A DNA stretch of 64,000 nucleotides, taken from positions 1-64,000 of the forward strand of contig JAAYWH010000104.1 in assembly GCA_012516785.1 (NCBI GenBank), in the 5' to 3' direction. Source of the DNA: Methanomicrobiales archaeon. Its GTDB lineage: Archaea > Halobacteriota > Methanomicrobia > Methanomicrobiales > Methanospirillaceae. The translations under genes and the position numbers were made by a program. Below are positions 10,074-18,289 of the stretch, in pieces; positions within the stretch are counted from its first letter, which is position 1, and every line of letters starts with the position of its first letter. The notes under the pieces were generated by a model. The model worked only from the letters and a program-made list of their open reading frames with translations, was not told where the DNA came from and made no database searches.

Positions 10074-11486
10074 ATGCGCATCCTCCTCCCAACCGGATCT
10101 GCAACCGCCGGGATGGTCAGAAAGGCAGCGGAGGGGATGGACGCTGTTGTTGCCGTAACAGGCGAGATTGCTTCCTTTCTCACCCCGGCCCAGCTGGAAG
10201 GGCTCATAGGGGAAGGGAAATACGACCTTGTCCTTGTCTCCGGCATGTGCACGGCATCCTTCGATGGGGTTGAACAGCGGACAGGGGTGCCCATATATCG
10301 GGGACCCCGCCATGCCGCTGATCTTGCCTTCATCCTGCCCCTCCTTGGCTCGATTCCCCTCTCCCGTATCATCCCTGCCGATGATCTCCTGGCAAGCGAG
10401 CGACGGGATGAGGCTGTACGGACCATTGCCCTGAAGGAGCGGGAGGCGGAATCTGAGTATCTCATCAGGGGGGTGAAGATTGGTGGAAATTCCCGGATGA
10501 AGGTCCTTGTCGAGATCATGGATGCCCACAAGGAACCGGATATCCGGGCAAGGGCGCTCTCCTCTTTTTCATCGGGGGCTGATATCGTGGACCTGGGATT
10601 CGGGTTCGATGCTACCCCTGCTGAGGTGAAGCGGGTCTTTTCCGAGGTTTCGGATCTTCCAGGCCCCCTCGCCATCGACACCCAGGATCCCGTGCTGATC
10701 GTTGCAGGGCTTCCGCGGGCGGACCTTGTCCTCTCGCTCTCTGACAGGAACCTCCCGATTGTGGGAAGAAGGGTGGCAGAGTGTGGTACGGGTGCGGTGG
10801 TCGTTCCTGGAGAGCGATCCCTTGAGGAGAATATCAGGCTTGCAGAGGAGGCCGGGATCTCCTGCATCATAGCCGACCCGTTACTCACCCCTGCCGGTTC
10901 CGGGCTGATCGCTTCACTCTCTCATTTTACCGACCCGGGCTATCCGCTCTTTTTTGGGGCAGGGAACGTGGCAGAACTGATCGATGCCGATTCGCCCGGG
11001 GTGAACGCCCTCCTTGCCGGGATGGCCATGGAGGTGAAAGCATCGGTGATATTCACGAGCGAGCACTCGGACAAGACCCGGGGGTCCATCAGGGAGATGC
11101 GGAGGGCGACTGAGATGATGGTGCTCGCCGCGGAACGGCCTTACCCGAAGGATCTCGGGATCGACCTGCTCATACTCAAGGAGAAGCGGAGGAGGCGGGA
11201 ACCTCCCCTGGAGTATTGCGAGGAGATCCGGGCAGAAACGATGCCAAAGGAGATTACCTATGATCCCTGCGGGAATTTCCGGATCGGGATCGAGGGCGAG
11301 GAGATTGTCGCGGTTATCGGCGGAAAGGCATACCGGGGACGTTCATGGGCAGGGGTCTTCCATGCGATCCAGGAATCCGGGGAGGTTTCGCTCCTCGATC
11401 ACGCAGCCTATCTCGGTGCAGAGCTCTATAAGGCGGAACTTGCCATCAGGTTCGGGAGAAGTTTTGAGCAGGACGGGCCGTTCTGA
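10074..11486 (+). CDS. Dihydropteroate-synthase-like protein (methanopterin pathway)
   Basis: A 470-residue member of the archaeal dihydropteroate-synthase-related family, implicated in tetrahydromethanopterin synthesis, where the pterin is joined to a 4-aminobenzoate-derived unit. Residues 1-130 form an archaea-specific N-terminal domain. The TIM-barrel follows, with VDLGFGF (about 176), LAIDTQ (about 198), and VIFTSEHSDKTRGS (about 325), which correspond to DHPS pterin- and phosphate-binding loops. A third, C-terminal domain of about 110 residues completes the family layout. A 10 bp hairpin follows the stop directly. It heads a cofactor cluster with a JAMM protease and FAD synthase. Confidence 0.85.
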   Translation: MRILLPTGSATAGMVRKAAEGMDAVVAVTGEIASFLTPAQLEGLIGEGKYDLVLVSGMCTASFDGVEQRTGVPIYRGPRHAADLAFILPLLGSIPLSRIIPADDLLASERRDEAVRTIALKEREAESEYLIRGVKIGGNSRMKVLVEIMDAHKEPDIRARALSSFSSGADIVDLGFGFDATPAEVKRVFSEVSDLPGPLAIDTQDPVLIVAGLPRADLVLSLSDRNLPIVGRRVAECGTGAVVVPGERSLEENIRLAEEAGISCIIADPLLTPAGSGLIASLSHFTDPGYPLFFGAGNVAELIDADSPGVNALLAGMAMEVKASVIFTSEHSDKTRGSIREMRRATEMMVLAAERPYPKDLGIDLLILKEKRRRREPPLEYCEEIRAETMPKEITYDPCGNFRIGIEGEEIVAVIGGKAYRGRSWAGVFHAIQESGEVSLLDHAAYLGAELYKAELAIRFGRSFEQDGPF

Positions 11487-11510
11487 ACCAGGGGGGTGCA
11501 CCCCCTGGTT
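11486..11510 (+). terminator. GC-rich hairpin after the DHPS-like gene
   Basis: A 10 bp perfect stem (AACCAGGGGG pairing with CCCCCTGGTT) around a 5 nt loop starts on the last base of the stop codon. It is followed by TTTAATCTCTCC, only weakly T-rich. It could terminate or attenuate transcription before the JAMM gene, which has its own ATG at 11545. Archaeal termination normally depends on T tracts, so the role is uncertain. Confidence 0.4.
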
Positions 11511-11544
11511 TAATCTCTCCTCCGTCCTAAAACTAGGACAGGAT

Positions 11545-11916
11545 ATGCGTATCAGGGGAATACGAAAAGATCTGCTCTCCCTCCTGCTCCAGCTTGGGCG
11601 GGAGCAGCACCCGAACGAGTATGCCGGGCTTCTCCGTGAAGAGGAGGGTATCATCGAGGAGATCAATCTCCTGCCGGGGACAACGAGCACCGTTCGTTCC
11701 GCAAGCCTCTTCCTTGATATGATGCCGCTTGACACCCATCTCGCCGGGAGCGTCCACTCCCACCCGAACGGGGTCATCCGCCCATCCGATGCCGATCTGG
11801 CCTTCTTCCCCAGGACCGGGAGATACCACATCATCGTGGGATTCCCCTATGAGGTGGATGACTGGCGCTGTTTTTCCGCTAATGGTATGCCTGTTGATAT
11901 CGGGGTGATCGATTGA
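11545..11916 (+). CDS. JAMM (MPN+) metalloprotease, single domain
   Basis: A 123-residue Mov34/MPN/PAD-1 family protein. The zinc-site motif is complete: glutamate in HPNEYAGLL (about residue 21) and HSHPNGVIRPSDAD (about residues 72-85), which fits H-x-H-x7-S-x2-D exactly. Archaeal JAMM enzymes of this size cleave ubiquitin-like SAMP proteins from targets or from sulfur-carrier thiocarboxylates; I infer the same class of activity. The start at 11545 was chosen because the domain begins there and upstream in-frame codons overlap the previous gene. Its TGA overlaps the TTG start of the FAD synthase gene. Confidence 0.85.
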   Translation: MRIRGIRKDLLSLLLQLGREQHPNEYAGLLREEEGIIEEINLLPGTTSTVRSASLFLDMMPLDTHLAGSVHSHPNGVIRPSDADLAFFPRTGRYHIIVGFPYEVDDWRCFSANGMPVDIGVID

Positions 11917-12338
11917 AGACGGTCGTTGCCACGGGAACCTTTGACCTGCTCCATCCGGGGCATCTCTATTACCTGGAGGAGTCGCGCAGGCTCGGTGACG
12001 AATTGTACGTGATCATCGCGAGGGACGCCAATGTCCGGCACAAACCAAGACCGGTTATCCCGGAAGACCAGCGGATGAAGATGGTCGGAGCGTTAAAACC
12101 GGTCGATCACGCGGTGCTCGGTGACCTGCATGACATGTTCCGACCAATCCGCGAGATTCAGCCCGCGATCATCACGATCGGATTCAATCAGCATTTCGAT
12201 GAGGCAAAGCTGGTCGCTGATCTCCGGTCACGAGGAATAAGCTCCGATGTTGTACGGATTGACCAGTATCCCGGGGACTCGTGCTCGAGCACGAGCCGGA
12301 TTATCAGGAAAGTTCTGGAGCAATACAGGGGAGAATAA
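11913..12338 (+). CDS. ribL: FAD synthase (archaeal cytidylyltransferase type)
   Basis: Transfers AMP from ATP to FMN to form FAD. The 141-residue protein shows the nucleotidyltransferase signature GTFDLLHPGHLYYLEE (HxGH as HPGH, residues 8-23), the RHKPRP segment and the C-terminal SSTSRIIRK motif (ISSTxxR type). This arrangement is that of the archaeal RibL family rather than bacterial RibF. The start is a TTG at 11913 that overlaps the TGA of the JAMM gene, giving tight coupling. The protein reads straight into conserved sequence from that codon, so this start is well supported. Confidence 0.92.
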   Translation: MKTVVATGTFDLLHPGHLYYLEESRRLGDELYVIIARDANVRHKPRPVIPEDQRMKMVGALKPVDHAVLGDLHDMFRPIREIQPAIITIGFNQHFDEAKLVADLRSRGISSDVVRIDQYPGDSCSSTSRIIRKVLEQYRGE

Positions 12339-12508
12339 GGAGGAGAAAGGTGCACGGGATTTCCCTCTCCCCATATCCCCGTACTGATATCGCACCCCTT
12401 TTTTCCGAGCATCGTTCAATGGTCGAAGGAAAATTGGAAGAAAAAGCTGAAGAAAATCTGTCAACGACTTCATCTCGCAATTCCCTATCTCTGTCAATCC
12501 TGATCAGA

Positions 12509-13213
12509 TCAGATTCCGTTGTAAAACGGGCATCGATCCTTCAGGCATTCTCTGTTCTGGTCAGAGAAACGGCAGGATATCTTCCCCGGTTCAGGGAGGT
12601 GAATCCCCATCTCTGTTGATATGAACCGGATCGCTTCCTGCAGTGCGAGGAACGTGTTCCTTTTACAGCACCGGGGACCACCATGAAGGGCGATCTTCTC
12701 GAGCGCTCTCGCGGTCATCAGGTTGGCCATGCGCCATTCTTCGCGTGAGAGCGGGGTAGCGCCGGTAACGATGCTCACGAATATCCCGGTCCCGACCGCT
12801 GCACCGCAGTCACCGAGCAGCCCACAGGACCCCCCTTTCACCAGCCCAGCCCTGTGCCGTGCATTCTTGATCCCCAGTTCTTTCTTCCCCGGTTGCCGGG
12901 TATGATTGTAGAATGCAGCAACCAGGACTGCGGGGACCAGGAAATGGTGCTCGGGCCCGTGCGTCATCACCCTAGGGCTTGAGAAGATCCGCTCCATGAG
13001 GATGAACGGGTTGTCTTCGGTGCTCTGGAGGCAGATCACCTCGATCAGGTCCTCGGTATCCAGCCGGTGGCACCGGTCGCAGATATAGTGGCCGTTCACG
13101 CACCAGGTCGTGGATTTACAGACCCGCTTGCAGTACTGGCATTCCATCTCCTCCGGCTGGTCAAGGTATTCGAGATCGGCACCACAGATCAGACAGCCGG
13201 AGGGAGGGGTCAT
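12509..13213 (-). CDS. DUF5714-type cysteine-rich protein
   Basis: A 234-residue protein that I associate, from memory, with the DUF5714 family of methanogens and anaerobes. Its N-terminus holds a zinc-ribbon-like block: CLICGADL at residue 7, CQYCKRVC near 25, CVNGHYICDRC near 38. The middle contains the hydrophobic GLLGDCGAAVGTGIFVSIVTGATPL region (split by a conserved Cys) and later GPRCCKRNTF. C-terminal cysteines CRF, CLKDRCPF suggest a metal or iron-sulfur site. Family function is unknown. It stands alone, convergent with ribL (170 bp gap) and followed upstream by the glycan locus. Confidence 0.7.
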   Translation of the reverse strand: MTPPSGCLICGADLEYLDQPEEMECQYCKRVCKSTTWCVNGHYICDRCHRLDTEDLIEVICLQSTEDNPFILMERIFSSPRVMTHGPEHHFLVPAVLVAAFYNHTRQPGKKELGIKNARHRAGLVKGGSCGLLGDCGAAVGTGIFVSIVTGATPLSREEWRMANLMTARALEKIALHGGPRCCKRNTFLALQEAIRFISTEMGIHLPEPGKISCRFSDQNRECLKDRCPFYNGI

Positions 13214-13280
13214 GTGGGAGTAATGGGATAGAGGGAAGATAAGGGTTCGGATAGAGATTATCCAAAATAGATGTCAGATT

Positions 13281-14351
13281 CTAAGCAATATTATTTACAA
13301 GATTTCGCATCTTCTCTTTAAAGATAGCGATATCGAATTGTGAAGCCCTTTTGATGCAGGCCTCTTTATAAGAATCGGGATTTTTCGATATCTCCCTGAT
13401 TGCTTTAGCAATCACTCTGGGTTGGGCATCGGTAAGTATCCCCGTATCCTGTGTTACAGTTTCACGAAACCCCCCCTCATTTACTGCAACAACAGGTCTC
13501 CCAGATGCCATTGCTTCTAATGGGGTAAGTCCAAAATCTTCATCTATTGCCGTGCAAACCAAGCCTCTGCATCGAGAATAATAATCATGTAATTCATTCT
13601 CTGTAACTTCACCTATGATCTCGATATTTTGAGGCAGAGTCTCTTTTAACTTCGTAACGTATCGGTCCTGACGATCCCCTTCTGCATATCCTCCAACGAT
13701 TAAAAGCCGTTCATCAGGAATTTTTCTGAAGCTTTCGATTTGAAGATCGATCCGTTTTTCCGGATATAGTCGGTTCACTGATAACCAGAAATCCCCATAT
13801 TCCCTGAATGTGAACTCAGATGTATTCACTGGAGGATAAATGACATTGGCATCTCTATTATAGTATTGCTTAATCCGGCGGCGCACATTATCAGAGATTG
13901 TCGCAATATGGTCAACTTTGTGTACGGATTGCTGATCTAGTATTCGGTGACAAGAAATCCAAAGGCGATTAAGTTGCCGTTTCACGAAGTCGTGCCGATA
14001 AAGGGATGTTTGATAGAGGTCGTAAAATACCCGGGGTGGTGTGTAACAGTACCAAAGATTTGGAGAATGTCTACGGGCTGCGTTATGACTCCAGATTCCT
14101 GTAAAAATAAAAAAATCATAAGATTCCGAAAAATCGGCTAAATAAAACATACCTGTTGCGGATATCTGTTTTAATGGGTAGAATTTTATCGTCTTACCAA
14201 GACTTCTGGTTTTAACAGAGGTATTCAATGCATTTATGGAATCGGTATCGGTGGTGATAATATCAGCATTTAATGCGGTGGCCAGATCGAGAGTAACCCT
14301 CTCTCCACCTCCAATTGCCCCAAAGTAGTCATGAAAAATTGCTATTTTCAT
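13281..14351 (-). CDS. Glycosyltransferase family 4 (GT-B fold)
   Basis: A 356-residue sugar transferase acting at the cytosolic membrane face. The N-terminal MKIAIFHDYFGAIGGGERVT is the acceptor-side glycine loop of GT4 enzymes; the donor site EDFGLTPLEAMASGRPVVA (about residues 268-286) has the E-x7-E pattern and is followed by the usual NEGGF. It resembles mannosyltransferases of surface-glycan loci, but donor and linkage cannot be read. It is clearly more AT-rich than the core genes and is the first gene of the glycan locus. It is divergent from the FkbM-like gene, with about 80 bp between. Confidence 0.85.
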   Translation of the reverse strand: MKIAIFHDYFGAIGGGERVTLDLATALNADIITTDTDSINALNTSVKTRSLGKTIKFYPLKQISATGMFYLADFSESYDFFIFTGIWSHNAARRHSPNLWYCYTPPRVFYDLYQTSLYRHDFVKRQLNRLWISCHRILDQQSVHKVDHIATISDNVRRRIKQYYNRDANVIYPPVNTSEFTFREYGDFWLSVNRLYPEKRIDLQIESFRKIPDERLLIVGGYAEGDRQDRYVTKLKETLPQNIEIIGEVTENELHDYYSRCRGLVCTAIDEDFGLTPLEAMASGRPVVAVNEGGFRETVTQDTGILTDAQPRVIAKAIREISKNPDSYKEACIKRASQFDIAIFKEKMRNLVNNIA

Positions 14352-14434
14352 TTTACTTCTCTATTTTTCATCCCTATCTACAAGATATTATCCATTTAGA
14401 AAGAATCAAAATAAATCCAACTAAAATATCAAAT

Positions 14435-15358
14435 ATGATACTAAACAAGTATATTGAAAAATATTTTAAATATTTGAATAATGATATTATTGAAAAACTA
14501 GATGCCAACTCAATCTTATTAGCAAAAATATTAATTGAAAAATTAAAATTTAAAAAAGAAGTCGCTTCCCTTTCTGAAATTGAATTTAGAGTATTTTCCC
14601 AATTTGGAGAAGATGGAATAATTCAGTATTTAATAAACAAGATACCAATAAAAAAAGACAGATTCATAGAATTTGGAGTGGGTAATTATCGAGAATCTAA
14701 CACTCGTTTTTTACTGATTAACAACAACTGGTCAGGTCTTATTATTGATTCAAATAAGTCTGAACTTGAGGAGATATATAAAGAATCCATCTCCTGGAAA
14801 TATGATTTACAGGCGTTAAATGAATATATTACAAGAGAGAATATAAACGATATTTTTGAAAAAGTGGGATTTACCGGAAAAATTGGTTTATTAAGTATAG
14901 ATATTGATGGAAATGACTATTGGATTTGGGACGCCATTACTACAATAGACCCAATTATTGTGATATGTGAATATAATAGCATTTTTGGCAACAAACATGC
15001 TATTACAATACCGTATACTCCTGATTTTGATCGAAAAAAAGCTCATTTTTCCTATCTTTATTTTGGGGCATCGATAAGAGCTCTCTGTTCTCTAGCCGAG
15101 AAAAAAGGGTACGCTTTCATAGGGTGTACAAGTGCTGGAAATAATGCTTTTTTTGTTAAGAAGGAATACTCATCATTATTTATAACTCTGACTCCCACAG
15201 AAGGCTATATTTCTTCTTCATTCAATGAATCTCGGGATAAAAATGATATGATGTCCTATGTCAGGGGGCTCGACAGAATCTCTTTGATAAATGAAATGGA
15301 TGTATACGATCTTATGTCAGATTCAGTAAGAAAAATAAAAGATTATAAAGAGTTTTGA
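14435..15358 (+). CDS. FkbM-like SAM-dependent methyltransferase (putative)
   Basis: A 307-residue protein with the segment SEIEFRVFSQFGEDGIIQYL (about residues 48-67), RFIEFGVGNYRESNTRFLL and GLLSIDIDGNDYWIWDAI. This pattern (SQFGEDG ... EFGVG ... SIDIDGNDYW) is seen in FkbM-related Rossmann proteins of polysaccharide loci. The glycine loop EFGVGNY and the acidic IDIDGND would bind SAM if it is a methyltransferase; that is inference. The start at 14435 was picked because the upstream extension to 14315 would run into the divergent glycosyltransferase. The gene is very AT-rich, unlike the core genome, and likely acquired. Confidence 0.6.
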   Translation: MILNKYIEKYFKYLNNDIIEKLDANSILLAKILIEKLKFKKEVASLSEIEFRVFSQFGEDGIIQYLINKIPIKKDRFIEFGVGNYRESNTRFLLINNNWSGLIIDSNKSELEEIYKESISWKYDLQALNEYITRENINDIFEKVGFTGKIGLLSIDIDGNDYWIWDAITTIDPIIVICEYNSIFGNKHAITIPYTPDFDRKKAHFSYLYFGASIRALCSLAEKKGYAFIGCTSAGNNAFFVKKEYSSLFITLTPTEGYISSSFNESRDKNDMMSYVRGLDRISLINEMDVYDLMSDSVRKIKDYKEF

Positions 15359-15476
15359 TGTCTAATTCGCATTCTTTCTTGGTAGTTGCAACCCATAGAA
15401 AATTGAAGGGAATTCTTGAAAAATCGGTTCTCTTTAACGTTCCCGCAAGACTACAATTAATTTTAATAATATATCT

Positions 15477-15485
15477 ATTTTAAAT
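15477..15485 (+). promoter_or_regulatory. TATA box of the putative GT-A gene
   Basis: TTTTAAATA is about 22-30 bp before the ATG at 15507, so the transcript may be leaderless. The whole 148 bp intergenic region is AT-rich, so the exact box is uncertain. Confidence 0.35.
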
Positions 15486-15506
15486 AACTTATTAAGGCCT
15501 ATTGAC

Positions 15507-16622
15507 ATGGAAAATGTTACGGTGGGTTGGATAGAAACCTCCGGTTGGAAGTCGGAACGTAATGTCCCGACTTTATGGATTGGAAAGAGAAATATAGACC
15601 TCAGATCTAAAAACCAAATCGATGTTGTTTTTCTTGAAGGATACGAAAAATTAGAACCTGATTACAAGGAAAGCTTGGAACAGATCGGGTACACCCTAGT
15701 TGATGGTTCATTGGTTTATAGAAAATATGCCAAGGAATATTCATGTTTGAACAGATTTGGCATATACGAAAAGAATTGTTTTCTCCGATGGCTTGTTCTT
15801 CAAGATATTTATTCAGACTCTCCAATTATTCACTATGATGGAGATATAATATTTAATGAAACACCCGAAAATCTAGAAAAAAAACTTGGTAAATTCACCT
15901 TCGCACTTCAAGGTTGCCCTGCTTTTGTTTCAATAAGAGACCCATCATGGCTTGAAGATTATAAGAAAAATCTGGATTTTTTTTGTAGTAATGTTGAAAA
16001 ATACTCTTCCCAAGCATGGAAAGAGAGAAATGGATGGGAAAAATCATATAAGGAAAAATGGGCGGGTTATCGAACAAGAAAAATTATCGCAAGTGATCAG
16101 GATTTTTTATCCCATCTCATTCATACCGACCGTATCCTCCAAAACAATCCATTGGATATTAAGGCAAACAATCCAGATTTAATATTATTTTCGAATCCGC
16201 TCTATTTTTTCACGCACAATCTTAATCTTGCTCCATTTAGCTATATTCGTTATCATTCTATTGATTTTTTCAATGACAGAAAGGTTGCTTTTTGGCATAT
16301 GCAAGGAGCTTTTGTCGCATATCTTCGAGTGGCATTTATTATAAAGTATCTTCTTAAATTACCAATTAAAGTGACTAATTCTCTGGAATGGGAAAATATC
16401 ACGACAATTCAACATATATTTAATATGAGTCATTACAAAATGAGATCGTCATTACATCTCGTACTGGATCGACTTTCTATCTGCAAATTTTTTTTTGAAC
16501 GATGTGACTTCTCTAAAATCTTTAAAAATGGCTCCTTCTGGACCTATCCATCTTCATCCGATGATTTTCCAACTTTCGATTTTCCATATTATGAAGATTA
16601 TTCAAAATTTTTTCGAAAATAG
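15507..16622 (+). CDS. Putative GT-A-type glycosyltransferase of the glycan locus
   Basis: A 371-residue protein I do not recognise by name. It contains RWLVLQDIYSDSPIIHYDGD (about residues 94-113), where YDGDIIF resembles the DxD metal/nucleotide-sugar site of GT-A enzymes, placed after a hydrophobic strand. Later segments SDQDFLSHLI and KVAFWHMQGAF also fit a sugar-transferase layout. No signal peptide or membrane helix is obvious. It is strongly AT-rich, sits between the FkbM-like gene and transposase debris, and ends just before a hairpin with a T tract. A glycosyltransferase role is inferred from these features and the context only. Confidence 0.55.
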   Translation: MENVTVGWIETSGWKSERNVPTLWIGKRNIDLRSKNQIDVVFLEGYEKLEPDYKESLEQIGYTLVDGSLVYRKYAKEYSCLNRFGIYEKNCFLRWLVLQDIYSDSPIIHYDGDIIFNETPENLEKKLGKFTFALQGCPAFVSIRDPSWLEDYKKNLDFFCSNVEKYSSQAWKERNGWEKSYKEKWAGYRTRKIIASDQDFLSHLIHTDRILQNNPLDIKANNPDLILFSNPLYFFTHNLNLAPFSYIRYHSIDFFNDRKVAFWHMQGAFVAYLRVAFIIKYLLKLPIKVTNSLEWENITTIQHIFNMSHYKMRSSLHLVLDRLSICKFFFERCDFSKIFKNGSFWTYPSSSDDFPTFDFPYYEDYSKFFRK

Positions 16623-16630
16623 ATTCCAAC

Positions 16631-16662
16631 AATAATAGAGCCGACACTCGGCATTATTTTTT
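16631..16662 (+). terminator. Hairpin plus T tract after the putative GT-A gene
   Basis: GCCGA-CAC-TCGGC (16640-16652) forms a short GC stem, flanked by complementary AATAAT and ATTATT, and runs into six T residues. It begins 9 bp after the stop at 16622. The same 12-mer core recurs twice further on, so it may instead be part of a mobile-element end. Confidence 0.45.
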
Positions 16663-16854
16663 GAGCGAGTAATATTTTTCCACCGGTTGCCCAAGCAAGT
16701 GAACGATGTCTACTAATTCGGAATTATAGTTGAGTATTTGGCAAACCCTCCTGTTACCAACAATTTCTTCAATCTGTCTGACCCTCCGGAAAAGGAAATA
16801 CAACCACTTCGCACTGGGTTTTCGAGTCGGCTTCGTATACTGCCGACAGTCGGA
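16654..16854 (-). pseudogene. IS1634-like transposase, C-terminal remnant
   Basis: Reading the minus strand from about 16854 to a TAA at 16654 gives an open frame with no start codon. It contains YTKPTRKPSAKWLYFLFRRV, then VGNRRVCQILNY and a C-terminus HLLGQPVEKYYSLKK. The K-P-T-x-x-x-W-x-F pattern followed by a final leucine-rich LG...KYY ending resembles the C-terminus of IS1634-family transposases, as I remember them. About 60 codons survive; the rest of the element is absent. The fragment is bounded on both sides by the sequence GCCGACA(C/G)TCGG. The family name is tentative. Confidence 0.45.
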
Positions 16855-16894
16855 AATAATTAAAAATAGTTGAATTTTACTGCCGACAGTCGGA
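16838..16894. repeat. 17-nt direct repeat pair with palindromic core
   Basis: TACTGCCGACAGTCGGA occurs at 16838-16854 and 16878-16894, identical over 17 nt and 40 bp apart. The core CCGAC-A-GTCGG is a perfect inverted repeat. A third copy with one mismatch (GCCGACACTCGG) is at 16640-16651. The copies mark the boundaries of the two transposase remnants. Confidence 0.7.
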
Positions 16895-17210
16895 TGAATT
16901 GATCAGGGATACATTTCACGCATACTCCATCATCTCTGTCCGAACAAGAAAACGGAAGCGCATCTCTGGTTTTTACCGGAAGAGGCTCGCTCAATCGTTT
17001 GACTTAGAAGTGTATCATCAACGGAAAAAGGTGGAAACCGCATTCTCTGCCCTAAAAAGGAAATACTGGGAGTCTTTTAATGCCAGATAGTCCAGGCTCC
17101 AGGTCAAGGAGATCAAAATGAAAGTGATCCTCTATAACCTCTCCCGAATGATGCTTTATTCTCTCTTCTCGTTGCTAGTGAGGAATTCTACAGAGCCAAA
17201 ATCTGTTATC
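16878..17210 (+). pseudogene. IS5/ISH-type DDE transposase, C-terminal remnant
   Basis: An open frame entered near 16878 reads HAYSIISVRTRKRKRISGFY, then RKRLAQSFDLEVYHQRKKVETAFSALKRKY. The Y-H-Q-R-x-K-V-E-T-x-F-S pattern contains the last catalytic Glu of DDE transposases of the IS5/IS4-like group. An in-frame TAG at 17088 interrupts it; after the stop the same frame continues with LQVKEIKMKVILYNLSRMM, which is the expected C-terminus (EI..KV..YNL.R). So it is a truncated copy with a nonsense mutation, missing the N-terminal two-thirds and no longer functional. Confidence 0.7.
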
Positions 17211-18183
17211 ATTTAAATACGCTATTTTTTCCATATTTTTCTAAATCAGCTTTCACCATCATCCTAATTAATTCATTGAATTTTGTGTCAGGTTCCCACC
17301 CTAATTTTCGCTTCGCTTTGGTGATATCCCCTCTTAAATCCGGAACATCGGCAGGTCTCATGAATCGCTCATCTTGGGTGACGTACTTCTTCCAGTCAAG
17401 TCCCGCCTCTGCGAATGATAACTCAACAAATTCTTTGACAGAGTGGCTTTCGCCGGTCGCAATGACGAAATCATCGGGATCTTTCTGTTGTAGGATGAGG
17501 TGCATAGCTTTAACATAGTCACCTGCAAAACCCCAATCCCTCTTTGCATCGAGGTTTCCAAGTCTTAATTCCTTGGATAATCCGTGGTATATCCTTGCAA
17601 CACCATCGGTGATTTTCCTCGTCACGAACTCAATGCCACGCCGGGGAGATTCATGGTTGAAAAGAATGCCATTGCAACAGAACATACCATAACTTTCGCG
17701 GTAGTTGACTGTCGCATAGTAAGCATAGACTTTGGCGACTGCGTAAGGACTTCGTGGATGAAACGGCGTGCTTTCGCTTTGCGGAACATCTGCTTTTCCA
17801 AACATCTCGCTGCTGGATGCCTGGTACATCTTGGCACTCGGGCTGAATTGGCGTATTGCTTCAAGTATTCTGGTTGTACCCAATCCAGTTACATCCCCAG
17901 TCAAGACCGGCTGGTTCCATGAAGTAGCAACAAAAGATTGTGCTGCAAGATTATACACTTCATCCGGTTGGGCTGTCTGGACTGCAACGTTCAATGAACT
18001 TTGATCGGTAAGATCTCCTTCAAGTAATATTACTTTGTCAGCAATGTTCTCAATCCTTGTTGTATTGGGTGTGCTCAGTCTCCTGACCAGACCATATACA
18101 TCATATCCTTTATCGACCAATAGTTCCGCAAGATATGAGCCATCCTGACCGGTTATTCCCGTGATCAAAGCAGACTTTGCCAT
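17209..18183 (-). CDS. gmd: GDP-mannose 4,6-dehydratase
   Basis: Converts GDP-D-mannose to GDP-4-keto-6-deoxy-D-mannose, the precursor of GDP-rhamnose, GDP-fucose or GDP-perosamine. The 324-residue protein is an extended short-chain dehydrogenase: NADP-binding [14 protein letters not shown] (residues 8-21), active-site SSSEMFG and catalytic [12 protein letters not shown] (YxxxK), and [10 protein letters not shown]. The start at 18183 (MAKSALITG) is preferred over an ATG 12 nt upstream because the domain starts there. No reductase (RMD or Fcl) or perosamine aminotransferase gene is in the window, so the final sugar is unknown. The gene ends right at the transposase debris. Confidence 0.93.
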   Translation of the reverse strand: MAKSALITGITGQDGSYLAELLVDKGYDVYGLVRRLSTPNTTRIENIADKVILLEGDLTDQSSLNVAVQTAQPDEVYNLAAQSFVATSWNQPVLTGDVTGLGTTRILEAIRQFSPSAKMYQASSSEMFGKADVPQSESTPFHPRSPYAVAKVYAYYATVNYRESYGMFCCNGILFNHESPRRGIEFVTRKITDGVARIYHGLSKELRLGNLDAKRDWGFAGDYVKAMHLILQQKDPDDFVIATGESHSVKEFVELSFAEAGLDWKKYVTQDERFMRPADVPDLRGDITKAKRKLGWEPDTKFNELIRMMVKADLEKYGKNSVFK

Positions 18184-18289
18184 ATATAAGTCCACTATTT
18201 AGATTTCAAACATGAAAAAAATTTACGATATCCCCCAGAAATATGATGCAAACTTTTCACTGAACCATAATTTCGATATTGTGACATTA

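Noticed and set aside
14315-14434. N-terminal extension of the FkbM-like protein
   Set aside because: It would overlap the 5' end of the divergent glycosyltransferase and lacks family sequence; the ATG at 14435 is preferred.
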